Part shown: one piece after another, positions 26,602 through 34,614 of the stretch | Layout of the letters: every line of letters begins with the position of its first letter | How positions within the stretch are numbered: position 1 is the first letter of the stretch | Source: Simplicispira metamorpha | GTDB taxonomy: Bacteria > Pseudomonadota > Gammaproteobacteria > Burkholderiales > Burkholderiaceae_C | Length of the DNA stretch: 64,000 nt | NCBI RefSeq assembly: GCF_004341365.1 | Contig: NZ_SLXH01000024.1 | Span: forward strand, 1-64,000 | Direction of reading: 5' to 3' | The notes under the pieces: generated by a model | What the model saw: only the letters and a program-made list of their open reading frames with translations | Told to the model about the DNA's origin: nothing | Databases searched by the model: none | Translations under genes and position numbers: made by a program

Positions 26602-28898
26602 ACGCTTTGGGTGCCAGGATCAATGGTGGCCGAGGCAGCCGACAGCGCCCGCGCATACACCGCAGAACCACAGCCAATGGCTGCGGCCAGGCCAAACTCG
26701 GCGCACCGGATGGCCATGTGTGAATTGGCACCACCCCACTGCGTCATCAAGCCCACAATGCCGTGGTCAAACAGCCAGTCAAAACCGGGGTCGGCCTGGC
26801 TGACGAGCACGATGGCACCGTGCAGTGCGGCGCGGGGCCGGGGCTGCTGGTCGTTCAGGACGATCAATGGGCCGCGCGCCACACGGGTGCCGACAAAGTT
26901 GGGCAACGCGCCCAGGCTGTCTGCCACATACCGATCCTGCTGCGCCCGCAGCACCGGGCCGGTGATCAAGCCCGCTTGCCACTGGTGCTCGGCCTTGGCC
27001 TGCTCTGCGCAGCGTGCCCAATGCAGCGCACGGGCAGCAGGGGCCATGGCACGGCCCTGGCGCCACTGGGCCAGCGTGAGCCATGACATCTGCTCTCTGT
27101 CCAGCCCCACTGCCACAGCCTGCACAGCGATGGCCTCCAACGCCGCCGACAGGTGCCGACTGAACACAAACTTGCCCCACTCACGGGAACTGGCCGCCAG
27201 CTGCACCCAGTGCACCCACGGCCCGGCGCCAAACGGCAAGCCCACCTCCGCAGCCAGGGCTTCCAACGCCCGCACTTCCTGCGGTACCAGGGAAAACGCC
27301 TGCGCCCTGTGCGCTGCCCCGTGCGCGCTGGCTTCCCGGTGGGCATCGGCAGACCACGTAGGCTGGGTGATATCGAAAGTGCCTGGACGCAAATGGCCGA
27401 CCGCTACTGCGGGGTGGGCCGCATGGGTGGGCGAACTGCGTGCAGCAGCACGCAACGCCAACGCCCGGTCGGGCGACAGTGCGCCCCGCTGCACGGCAGA
27501 GCGCAGTTGGGCCTCTGCGGCAAACGCTATCCGCGCAATGGCAGCAAACGCTGCGGTGCCATGTCGGCAACGCTGTAGCAGGCGGGAGGCGGTCTGCCCC
27601 GCCAGTTCGTCACGCTCCAGGGCCGCAATGCCCGCGTTCAGTGACGCCAGCGGTGCGGACGGACGCATGTCCATCACGCGTGCGGTCAGCACCCCCAGGG
27701 CGGCCTCCCACTGTGCTGCGGCCTGCGGCGATAGCCCCGGCACGGCCACGTGGCCCAGGGTGCCGGGTGGTGCGAAATCCCGCACCGTGCGAAAAACCTG
27801 AAACTCCACCTTGTCGTGCAACGCTGGCTCCCTGTCCAGCCAAGACAACCAGTGGTTGACGAGCACCTGCCGGGTGCTGGGTGGCAACCGGGCTGGCAGC
27901 AGCGAATTGGCACTGCGGCGCACATCGACAAAAGGCCGACCCTGCAAGACCTGTAGCAGTCCCACGTTCTTCTGCGGGACGGGTGCATAGCCCAGTCCGG
28001 CACGGGCCTGCCACCAGACACCGTCGGCAATCAAGGCCTGGAACAGTGACAGCGCCAGCGGCCGGGGGTGGGCACCAATCAGCTCGGCAGGATTCCAGTC
28101 GGACATCAGCGACAACACCGTGCGGTCTCCGGCCACCTGCGCCAACGCATCCGCCTGCTGGAGAAACTCCAGGGAGGGCAAGCGGACAGGCAAACGCACG
28201 CTCTGGGCTGCGGGCCAGTGGCGCGCAGTGGCCAATGGCCGCACCTGCAACAGTTGCGCCTGCAACGCATCCGATCCAGAAGCGGTCAACGCAAACTCCA
28301 TCTCCAGGGGCACAGGCCCGACGAGGCCCTCGACCTCGCTGAGCAGCGCCAAAGCGGCACGCTCTGCGCCACCCAGCGCCGGCATGGCCACGGACAGACT
28401 GTCGCGTGCCACCGCCACTTGCCGACCCGTAGCACGGCCCCCCGTCACCGCAGCCGTGTCATCGTGTGCCAACTCAATGCAGTACCAGGGCGCGCCGTCG
28501 GCAATCCGGTGCGAAGAGGCCACCCCCACAAAGCGAGGCGCAGACACCATCTGCTGCACAAGAAGGTGGTCTTGCGGGTGGCCGGGCATGCTCTGCGCAA
28601 CGCGATCCATGGCCTGCGCCAAACCATCGGGCGCCACATTCAGCACCGTGCAAAACTCGCCAGCCCGGCTGGCGTGCATCTGATCTTCCACCTGGGCATC
28701 GCTGCGCACTGCCACCAATTGGCCAGAAAACAGGCGATGGCAGCGTACCAACACCTCATCAGGCTGCGCGTGCCATTGCGCCACAGACACCCTGAGGAAC
28801 ACAGGAACCTGCGCAGACCGAATCCGGGTGCTTAACCAATGCAGAGAAGCGCCTTTGCCTACAGGACAAGGCGGCGCGGGTGCGCAAGATGAATCCAT
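26589..28898 (-). CDS. PEP-synthase-like phosphotransferase (candidate L-glutamine kinase)
   Basis: A 769-residue protein with an N-terminal ATP-grasp domain of the PPDK type (LVAVRSDAQVEDQM, SRAGEF, HLLVQQMV, then LEMEF...LQVRP by about residue 225), a long helical middle and a C-terminal mobile histidine domain with H727 in GGANSHMAIR. It ends right after the histidine domain, so it lacks the PEP/pyruvate TIM barrel of true PEP synthase. The same order is found in rifampin phosphotransferase and in C. jejuni L-glutamine kinase (Cj1418), which makes L-glutamine phosphate via a phosphohistidine. The neighbours favour the latter. It heads the eight-gene operon; no clear Shine-Dalgarno is seen. 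Confidence 0.75.
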   Translation of the reverse strand: MDSSCAPAPPCPVGKGASLHWLSTRIRSAQVPVFLRVSVAQWHAQPDEVLVRCHRLFSGQLVAVRSDAQVEDQMHASRAGEFCTVLNVAPDGLAQAMDRVAQSMPGHPQDHLLVQQMVSAPRFVGVASSHRIADGAPWYCIELAHDDTAAVTGGRATGRQVAVARDSLSVAMPALGGAERAALALLSEVEGLVGPVPLEMEFALTASGSDALQAQLLQVRPLATARHWPAAQSVRLPVRLPSLEFLQQADALAQVAGDRTVLSLMSDWNPAELIGAHPRPLALSLFQALIADGVWWQARAGLGYAPVPQKNVGLLQVLQGRPFVDVRRSANSLLPARLPPSTRQVLVNHWLSWLDREPALHDKVEFQVFRTVRDFAPPGTLGHVAVPGLSPQAAAQWEAALGVLTARVMDMRPSAPLASLNAGIAALERDELAGQTASRLLQRCRHGTAAFAAIARIAFAAEAQLRSAVQRGALSPDRALALRAAARSSPTHAAHPAVAVGHLRPGTFDITQPTWSADAHREASAHGAAHRAQAFSLVPQEVRALEALAAEVGLPFGAGPWVHWVQLAASSREWGKFVFSRHLSAALEAIAVQAVAVGLDREQMSWLTLAQWRQGRAMAPAARALHWARCAEQAKAEHQWQAGLITGPVLRAQQDRYVADSLGALPNFVGTRVARGPLIVLNDQQPRPRAALHGAIVLVSQADPGFDWLFDHGIVGLMTQWGGANSHMAIRCAEFGLAAAIGCGSAVYARALSAASATIDPGTQSVWFE

Positions 28899-29082
28899 GC
28901 TGAATGAAATACGATGAAACGCTGGCTGTGCCCAGTTTGCCTACGCCAGACACAACCCGAAAGACTGCGGGGCATGGCTGTCCGCCACGCCTGAAGCCGT
29001 TGACCCGGCTGAGGGCCACTATCGCACACCAGCCAGCGCTGGAACGCACTCTGCCCCAGCGTCGCATCCACGCCAGGCTGCG

Positions 29083-29334
29083 TTACGTTGCGGTCAACGG
29101 CGCGTCTTGCACCGCGTGCTTGCGCTGCGCCCAGCGCACCCAGGCTTTTTCATGGAAGAAAAACGCCACCGCCTGCACCGTCGGCTCCAGCAGGCTCAGC
29201 GTCAGCGAGGCCCACAGGTTGCCGGTCACGGCGTAGGCCACCAGCGCAGCCACGCAGACGTGGATCACGTAGTAGCTGGCCGTTTTCATCAACATGGTCT
29301 GGTTTTGCGCGGCGAGGTGGCGGATGCGGGACAT
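29083..29334 (-). CDS. DUF2061 membrane protein
   Basis: An 83-residue protein with two hydrophobic segments separated by a short loop (SYYVIHVCVAALVAYAV, then SLTLSLLEPTVQAVAFFF), and HEKAWVRW near the end, as in DUF2061 small membrane proteins. AGGAG lies 7 nt before ATG 29334. Function unknown. It is on the same strand as the phosphoramidate operon, 184 bp upstream of its first gene, and is probably separate from it. Confidence 0.78.
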   Translation of the reverse strand: MSRIRHLAAQNQTMLMKTASYYVIHVCVAALVAYAVTGNLWASLTLSLLEPTVQAVAFFFHEKAWVRWAQRKHAVQDAPLTAT

Positions 29335-29502
29335 GGCAGGCTCCTGAAGTTGCACGGATGGCCTGAAGCAGGCATGGGCAAATGCTAGTCATTCTCAACG
29401 CCATGCGCCAATCGATCCTGCCTAACAGCGCCATAGCCAGCGCCCGGCGCGGGCGCGCCAGCGCCCTGTCCAGCACACCGCCCACGCTGCACGGAAGCGC
29501 CC

Positions 29503-29530
29503 TTGGAGCGCGCGCACCGGGCGCTATGAT
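29503..29530 (+). promoter_or_regulatory. Candidate sigma-70-type promoter for the SPFH gene
   Basis: A TATGAT -10 (29525-29530) lies 16 bp after a weak TTGGAG -35 (29503-29508), 40 bp before the ATG at 29571, which itself has GGGAG about 7 nt upstream. Confidence 0.35.
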
Positions 29531-29570
29531 GGCCGCTCCTATCCACCCTCAGCGCTGACCGGGAGCACGC

Positions 29571-30644
29571 ATGGCCCTCTTTGATTTCATCAAGAAACAG
29601 TTCATTGACATCCTGCAATGGACGGAAGATGCCAACGGCACGCTGGTGTGGCGCTTTCCGATGGCGGAGATGGAAATCCAGAACGGCGCCTCGCTGGTGG
29701 TGCGCGAATCGCAAATCGCCGTGTTCGTCAACGAGGGCCAGGTGGCCGACGTGTTCGGCCCCGGCACCTACAAGCTGACCACGCAGACGCTGCCGGTGCT
29801 GACCTACCTGAAGAACTGGGACAAGCTGTTCGAGTCGCCCTTCAAAAGCGATGTGTACTTTTTCAGCACACGCCAGCAGATCGACCAGAAATGGGGCACG
29901 CCCCAGCCCATCACCATCCGCGACAAAGACTTTGGCGCCGTGCGCCTGCGCGCCTTTGGCAACTACGCTTACCGCATCACCGACGCCAAGCTGTTCCACA
30001 CCGAAATCTCGGGCACGCGCGCGCAGTACACCGTGGCCGAGCTCGATGGCCAATTGCGCGGCCTGGTGCTGCAAAACATCAGCAACGCCATTGCGGGCAG
30101 CGGCCTGCCGTTTCTGGATTTGGCGGCCAACCAGGTCATGTTTGCCGATGCGCTGGCCAAAGAGCTGCAACCGGCATTTGCCAAGCTGGGCCTGCAACTC
30201 GAAGCCCTGACGGTGCAAAACCTGTCGCTGCCCGAAGAGCTGCAAAAAATCCTCGACCAGAAAATCGGCATGGGCATGGTCGGCAACGACATGGGCAAGT
30301 TCATGCAGTACCAGACGGCGCAGGCCATTCCGCAGTTTGCCGCTGCGGCCGGGCAGGCGGGCAGCGGCGGCAGCATCGCTGGCGACGCCATGGGCCTGGG
30401 CGCAGGCATGGCCATGGGCCAGTTGCTGGCGCAAAACCTGCAATCGGGCCTGGGTGGCATGCACGCGCAAGCGCAGCCCGCCGCCGCAGCAGCCACCCCG
30501 GCAGCACCCGCTGCCCCGGTGGGCATCTCGCCCGACGAGGTCATGTCCACCCTGGAAAAGCTGGCCGACCTCAAAGCCAAAGGCATCCTGACGCAGGAAG
30601 AGTTCGACAGCAAAAAAGCCGAGCTGCTGAAAAAACTGGTCTGA
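29571..30644 (+). CDS. SPFH domain protein with C-terminal SHOCT motif (YdjI-like)
   Basis: A 357-residue protein. The first 230 residues form an SPFH/band-7-like domain of the YdjI type (FDFIKKQFIDILQWTED, VRESQIAVFVNEGQ and FGPGTYKLTT are typical). A glycine/alanine-rich linker (about 255-315) leads to a SHOCT-like helix pair (LEKLADLKAKGILTQEEFDSKK). These proteins scaffold membranes and are tied to envelope stress systems. It is followed by DUF4178 and DUF350 genes on the same strand, which commonly travel with it. Confidence 0.83.
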   Translation: MALFDFIKKQFIDILQWTEDANGTLVWRFPMAEMEIQNGASLVVRESQIAVFVNEGQVADVFGPGTYKLTTQTLPVLTYLKNWDKLFESPFKSDVYFFSTRQQIDQKWGTPQPITIRDKDFGAVRLRAFGNYAYRITDAKLFHTEISGTRAQYTVAELDGQLRGLVLQNISNAIAGSGLPFLDLAANQVMFADALAKELQPAFAKLGLQLEALTVQNLSLPEELQKILDQKIGMGMVGNDMGKFMQYQTAQAIPQFAAAAGQAGSGGSIAGDAMGLGAGMAMGQLLAQNLQSGLGGMHAQAQPAAAAATPAAPAAPVGISPDEVMSTLEKLADLKAKGILTQEEFDSKKAELLKKLV

Positions 30645-30712
30645 CCGCAGCGCGCTGCGCCCCCGCCCACCCCTGCCCGCCAGCGCCTTGGTCGTTGCCA
30701 TTGCCAGCACCC

Positions 30713-30774
30713 AGAACGCTATTTTTTTAATAGCTGCTTGCGCTTAACTGGCGGGCGCTAGAGGCCAAAAAGAC
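30713..30774 (+). repeat. Interspersed repeat, copy 5
   Basis: CTATTTTTTTAATAGCTGCTTGCGCTTAACTGGCGGGCGCTAGAGGCC in the gap between the SPFH and DUF4178 genes. Confidence 0.75.
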
Positions 30775-30820
30775 TTCTAAACCTCGCCCACCCTGGCCGC
30801 GCAGCCCGCTTCAGCCCCCG

Positions 30821-32344
30821 ATGGCCACCGATCCCACCCCGCCACCGCCGCCCACGCCCACCCAGCGCTTTTACCGTGCGCCCTGCCCCGGCTGTGGCGC
30901 GCCGGTGGAATTCAAAAGCGCGCAATCCACCCACGCCGTCTGCGGCTACTGCCAGAGCACCGTGGTGCGCAACGGCGACGTGCTCTCGCGCATCGGCAAG
31001 ATGGCCGAGCTGTTCGACGACCACAGCCCGCTGCAACTCATGGCCAGCGGGCGCATCACGCTCGACGGCCAGGAGCAATCCTTCACGCTGATCGGGCGCC
31101 TGCAATACAAAACCGAGGCCGGCGTCTGGACGGAATGGGCCGCCTTTTTGCCCGACGGCAGCATCGCCAGCCTGGGCGAGGACAACGGCAGCTACGTCTT
31201 CACCCGCCCCAGCCCGGCCGGGCGCGATCTGCCCGAAGCGGCGCGCTTTCGCGTCGGCATGACCACCGCCGTCAACGGCCAGCCCTACAGCGTGGCCTTC
31301 AGCGGCCAGGCACAGTTGATTGCCGCCCAGGGCGAACTGCCGCAACTGCCACCGCTGGGCCAGCCGTTTGACCTGGTGGAGCTGCGCAGCAGCGGCGGCG
31401 AGGTGCTCAGCATCACCTACACCCAAGACCCGCCGCACGTCGAGCGCGGGCGCGCCGTGCTGCTGGAAGACCTGCACTTGCAGGGCCTGAAAGACGAGTC
31501 CGCCAAGGACGAGAAGGGCCGCCAGTTCAACTGCCCGCACTGCGGCGCGCCGGTGCAGGTGCAGCTGTCCAGCACCAAGAGCGTGACCTGCGGCTCCTGC
31601 GCCAGCATCATCAGCCTGGAGGGCGGCGTGGGCGGCGAACTGCGCTCTGCCGAGCAGGACGAGCCCGTGCGCCCCGTCATTGCGCTGGGCAGCAAAGGCC
31701 AGTTGCAGGGCGTGCACTGGCAGGTGGTGGGGTTTCAGCACCGCATGGGCGCAGAGCCCGGCGACGACGAGCACTTTGGCTGGAGCGAATACCTGCTCTA
31801 CAACCAAAAGCGCGGCTTTGCGTTTCTGGTGGATTCGGAAGAGGGCTGGAGCCTGGTGCGCCCCACCACCGGTGCGCCCGCACTGGCCAAGAACGGACGC
31901 AGCGCCACCTACCTGGGCAAAACCTACGAGCTCAAATACAGCTACGAGGCCGAAACCACCTACGTGCTGGGCGAGTTTTACTGGCCCGTGGTGCGCGGCC
32001 AGAAAACCTTCAACCGCGACTTTGCCAGTGCCAAGGGGCTGCTCAGCATGGAGCAAGGCGCCAACGAGATCACCTGGTCGGCGGGCGACAAAATGGCCAG
32101 CACCGCCGTGGCCAAAGCCTTCGGGCTGACCGACCAGCAAGACCTGCTGCAACGCGACGACCCCGGCCCCTTCGTGGCCAGCAAAGGCGTGGGCTGTGCC
32201 ACGCTCATCATCATTGCCGTCGTCCTGCTGATTCTGGTGCTGCTGATAAGCCGGTGCTCGGACTCCTCGGGCGGCTCGGGCGGCAGCTACCGCAGCTCGG
32301 GCGGCTCGTTCGGGGGCTTCTCGACGGGCGGCGGGCACAAATAA
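30821..32344 (+). CDS. DUF4178 protein with two zinc ribbons and a TM anchor
   Basis: A 507-residue protein: an N-terminal zinc ribbon (CPGCG...CGYC, about 22-43), a first DUF4178-type beta domain (about 55-220), a second ribbon (CPHCGAP...CGSC, about 239-262), a second DUF4178-type domain (about 280-430), then a TM segment (LIIIAVVLLILVLLI, about 463-477) and a serine/glycine-rich tail. Function of DUF4178 is unknown. Its position between SPFH and DUF350/spermidine-synthase-like genes matches a widespread membrane-stress gene set. Confidence 0.78.
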   Translation: MATDPTPPPPPTPTQRFYRAPCPGCGAPVEFKSAQSTHAVCGYCQSTVVRNGDVLSRIGKMAELFDDHSPLQLMASGRITLDGQEQSFTLIGRLQYKTEAGVWTEWAAFLPDGSIASLGEDNGSYVFTRPSPAGRDLPEAARFRVGMTTAVNGQPYSVAFSGQAQLIAAQGELPQLPPLGQPFDLVELRSSGGEVLSITYTQDPPHVERGRAVLLEDLHLQGLKDESAKDEKGRQFNCPHCGAPVQVQLSSTKSVTCGSCASIISLEGGVGGELRSAEQDEPVRPVIALGSKGQLQGVHWQVVGFQHRMGAEPGDDEHFGWSEYLLYNQKRGFAFLVDSEEGWSLVRPTTGAPALAKNGRSATYLGKTYELKYSYEAETTYVLGEFYWPVVRGQKTFNRDFASAKGLLSMEQGANEITWSAGDKMASTAVAKAFGLTDQQDLLQRDDPGPFVASKGVGCATLIIIAVVLLILVLLISRCSDSSGGSGGSYRSSGGSFGGFSTGGGHK

Positions 32345-32363
32345 ATTCACTCAAGGAGCAAAC

Positions 32364-32591
32364 ATGATCGGCATCGAATGGCTCAAACCGGCCGCATTTC
32401 TCGGCTCTATCCTCTACGCCATGATTGGCGTCATCATCTTCTGGGTGTGCTTTGTCATCGTGGACAAAATCACCCCCTACGACCTGTGGCGCGAAATCGT
32501 CGAAAAGCAGAACAAGGCCCTGGGCATGGTGGTGGCTGCCATGTGCTTGGGCATCAGCATCATCGTGGCAGCGGCGATCCATGGGGGGTGA
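32364..32591 (+). CDS. DUF350 small membrane protein
   Basis: A 75-residue protein with two hydrophobic segments (about 12-33 and 53-72) separated by the polar stretch VDKITPYDLWREIVEKQNKALG, typical of DUF350. AAGGAG lies just upstream. Function unknown. It lies 19 bp after the DUF4178 gene and presumably is co-transcribed. Confidence 0.82.
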   Translation: MIGIEWLKPAAFLGSILYAMIGVIIFWVCFVIVDKITPYDLWREIVEKQNKALGMVVAAMCLGISIIVAAAIHGG

Positions 32592-32752
32592 GGTGCTGCG
32601 GCGCTCTGAGCGCATCAGCCCCCAGCTTTCACACAAGGAGCCGGGTTGCGCCGGACAGGGCTGGTGAAGGGGCGCATCCAGAACATTGGGGGACACACCA
32701 AAGCTGCGCTGTGGGCACTGGCTCCCAATAGCCCCCCATCCAAGTGATTTTT

Positions 32753-32802
32753 TCCCAATGGATTTGTGAAAGACATTGATATATCAATGAGTTCCATTGG
32801 GA
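32753..32802. promoter_or_regulatory. Nested inverted repeat upstream of the spermidine-synthase-like gene
   Basis: A perfect 16-bp palindrome CATTGATATATCAATG (32774-32789) is enclosed by a perfect 10-bp inverted repeat, TCCCAATGGA (32753-32762) and TCCATTGGGA (32793-32802). It is A/T-rich in a GC-rich setting and lies 26 bp before the small ORF and about 150 bp before the synthase gene. It looks like an operator/promoter region. A structured leader is also possible. Confidence 0.5.
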
Positions 32803-32827
32803 TCAATCCCTCCACTGTTCACAATCC

Positions 32828-32959
32828 ATGACTACCCTCAGCCTCAAGTCCCAACCGCAAGCCGCCCTCGACACTCTGGCCAGTGTTGCCCGCGCTGCGC
32901 TCACGGCGGCCTGTGGCAAGACGCGGCCAGTGTGTGTGCTGGACGCCGTATTGCAATGA
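32828..32959 (+). CDS. Small ORF (43 aa) overlapping the synthase-like gene
   Basis: An ATG at 32828 opens a 43-codon frame rich in alanine and leucine that ends with a TGA at 32957-32959, overlapping the synthase ATG by four bases (ATGA). The overlap suggests a translated leader or a remnant of a gene removed from this operon, for example the AdoMet decarboxylase often found here. I see no domain and no strong Shine-Dalgarno. Confidence 0.35.
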   Translation: MTTLSLKSQPQAALDTLASVARAALTAACGKTRPVCVLDAVLQ

Positions 32960-34515
32960 GCCCCGACGCCCTGCCAACCCCGCACCCCACGGCCCCCACC
33001 GGCCCCCGCCCCATCGACGTGGCGCTGCTCATCAGCGTGTTTGTGGTGGCCGCTTGCGGGCTGCTGTATGAGCTGGCGGCGGGGGCGCTGGCGTCGTACC
33101 TGCTGGGCGACTCGGTGTTGCAGTTCTCCACCATCATCGGCACCTACCTGTTTGCCATGGGGGTGGGCTCGTGGCTGTCGCGCTACTTTGAGCGGCAGTT
33201 GCCCGCCCACTTTTTGCGCATCGAATTGCTCGTAGCGCTCGTGGGCGGGGCGCTTCCAGCTATTCTTTTCATAGCAAACGCATACATACCCGGCGCCTTC
33301 CGGCTGCTGCTCTACGGCATGGTGCTGGTGGTGGGCACGCTCGTCGGCCTGGAGATTCCGCTGGTCATGCGCATCCTGCGGCGCAACGTGGCGCTGAAGG
33401 ATTTGGTCTCGCAGGTGCTGACGTTTGATTATTTGGGCGCGCTGGCGGTGTCGCTGGCGTTTCCGCTGCTGCTGGTGCCGCACCTGGGGCTGATCCGCAC
33501 GGGGCTGGTGTTTGGCCTGCTCAATGCCAGCGTGGCGGCGTGGGCGGTGTGGCTGTTTCGCCATGAGCTGCGGCGCCTGCGTGCGCATGTGGCGGCGTGT
33601 GCGCTGGTGATCGGGGCGCTGCTGGCCGCGCTGTGGGGCGCCGAGCACATCACCACCTTTGCCGAAGACAAGTTCTACCAAGATCGTATCGTCTTCAGCA
33701 GCGCCTCTCCCTACCAGCGCATCGTGGTTACGCATGGCAAGGCGGGGCACCGTTTGTTTTTGAACGGCAATTTGCAGTTTTCCCAGCGCGACGAGTACCG
33801 CTACCACGAGGCGCTGGTACACCCGGCCATGGCCGCCCACGGCGCGCCGAAAAAGGTGGCCGTGCTGGGCGGCGGCGACGGCATGGCGGTGCGCGAGGTG
33901 CTGAAATACCCCAGCGTCGAATCGGTCACGCTGGTCGAACTCGATCCGGCCATGACGCAGCTGTTTGCCCAGCACCCGACGCTGGCGCGGCTCAATGCCG
34001 GGGCGCTGCAAAACCCCAAGGTCACGGTGGTCAACACCGACGCCTTCCAGTGGCTGCAAGACACGGGCGACACCTTTGACGTGATCGTGGTGGACTTTCC
34101 TGACCCGACCAACTTTGCCATCGGCAAGCTCTACACCAACAGCTTTTATGCGCTGCTCGACCAGCGCCTGGCCGCCAGCGGTTACGCCGTGGTGCAGACC
34201 ACCTCGCCGCTGGTGGCCCGGCAGAGTTTCTGGACGGTGGTCACGAGCATTGAATCGGTGGGCCTGCGCACCACGCCCTACCACGCCCATGTGCCCAGCT
34301 TTGGCGAGTGGGGCTTTGTCATTGCCAGCCGCAGGCCCTGGCGGCTGCCGCAGGCGCTGCCCGAAGGCTTGCAGTTCTTGAGCGTGCAGGGCTTGCCGCT
34401 GCTGCTGGACTTTCCGCTGGACATGGCCCGCGTATCGACGGAAGTTCACCGCCTGTCCAACCAGGTGCTGGTGACCACCTACGAGCGCGAGTGGGGCCAG
34501 GCGCTGGGCCATTGA
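32956..34515 (+). CDS. Membrane-bound spermidine-synthase-like aminopropyltransferase
   Basis: A 519-residue protein. The N-terminal half has about seven TM segments (about 20-230). The C-terminal half is a spermidine-synthase domain with GGGDGMAVREVLK (about 300-312), VELDPAM and VVDFPDP. It probably binds decarboxylated AdoMet or a related SAM-type donor at the membrane; the polyamine product is inferred. It belongs to the SPFH/DUF4178/DUF350 gene set. Between TM segments (about 33224-33280) the coding frame runs through an interspersed repeat copy. The start is fixed by the ATGA overlap with the small upstream ORF. Confidence 0.8.
   Translation: MSPDALPTPHPTAPTGPRPIDVALLISVFVVAACGLLYELAAGALASYLLGDSVLQFSTIIGTYLFAMGVGSWLSRYFERQLPAHFLRIELLVALVGGALPAILFIANAYIPGAFRLLLYGMVLVVGTLVGLEIPLVMRILRRNVALKDLVSQVLTFDYLGALAVSLAFPLLLVPHLGLIRTGLVFGLLNASVAAWAVWLFRHELRRLRAHVAACALVIGALLAALWGAEHITTFAEDKFYQDRIVFSSASPYQRIVVTHGKAGHRLFLNGNLQFSQRDEYRYHEALVHPAMAAHGAPKKVAVLGGGDGMAVREVLKYPSVESVTLVELDPAMTQLFAQHPTLARLNAGALQNPKVTVVNTDAFQWLQDTGDTFDVIVVDFPDPTNFAIGKLYTNSFYALLDQRLAASGYAVVQTTSPLVARQSFWTVVTSIESVGLRTTPYHAHVPSFGEWGFVIASRRPWRLPQALPEGLQFLSVQGLPLLLDFPLDMARVSTEVHRLSNQVLVTTYEREWGQALGH
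33224..33280 (-). repeat. Interspersed repeat, copy 6, inside the synthase-like gene
   Basis: In minus orientation the core reads TTTGCTATGAAAAGAATAGCT, then GGAAGCGCC and CGAGCGCTACGAGCAATT. The forward reading frame passes through it without a stop, encoding part of a TM region. Confidence 0.55.
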
Positions 34516-34614
34516 CCAGGGGGTGGCCCCTGGCTCTGCCGGGTCGGCCCGCAGGCGTGCCACGCCCATCGTTGAAAATGTCCCTACACAACACGTTGCG
34601 TTGCAGCGCTTTTC

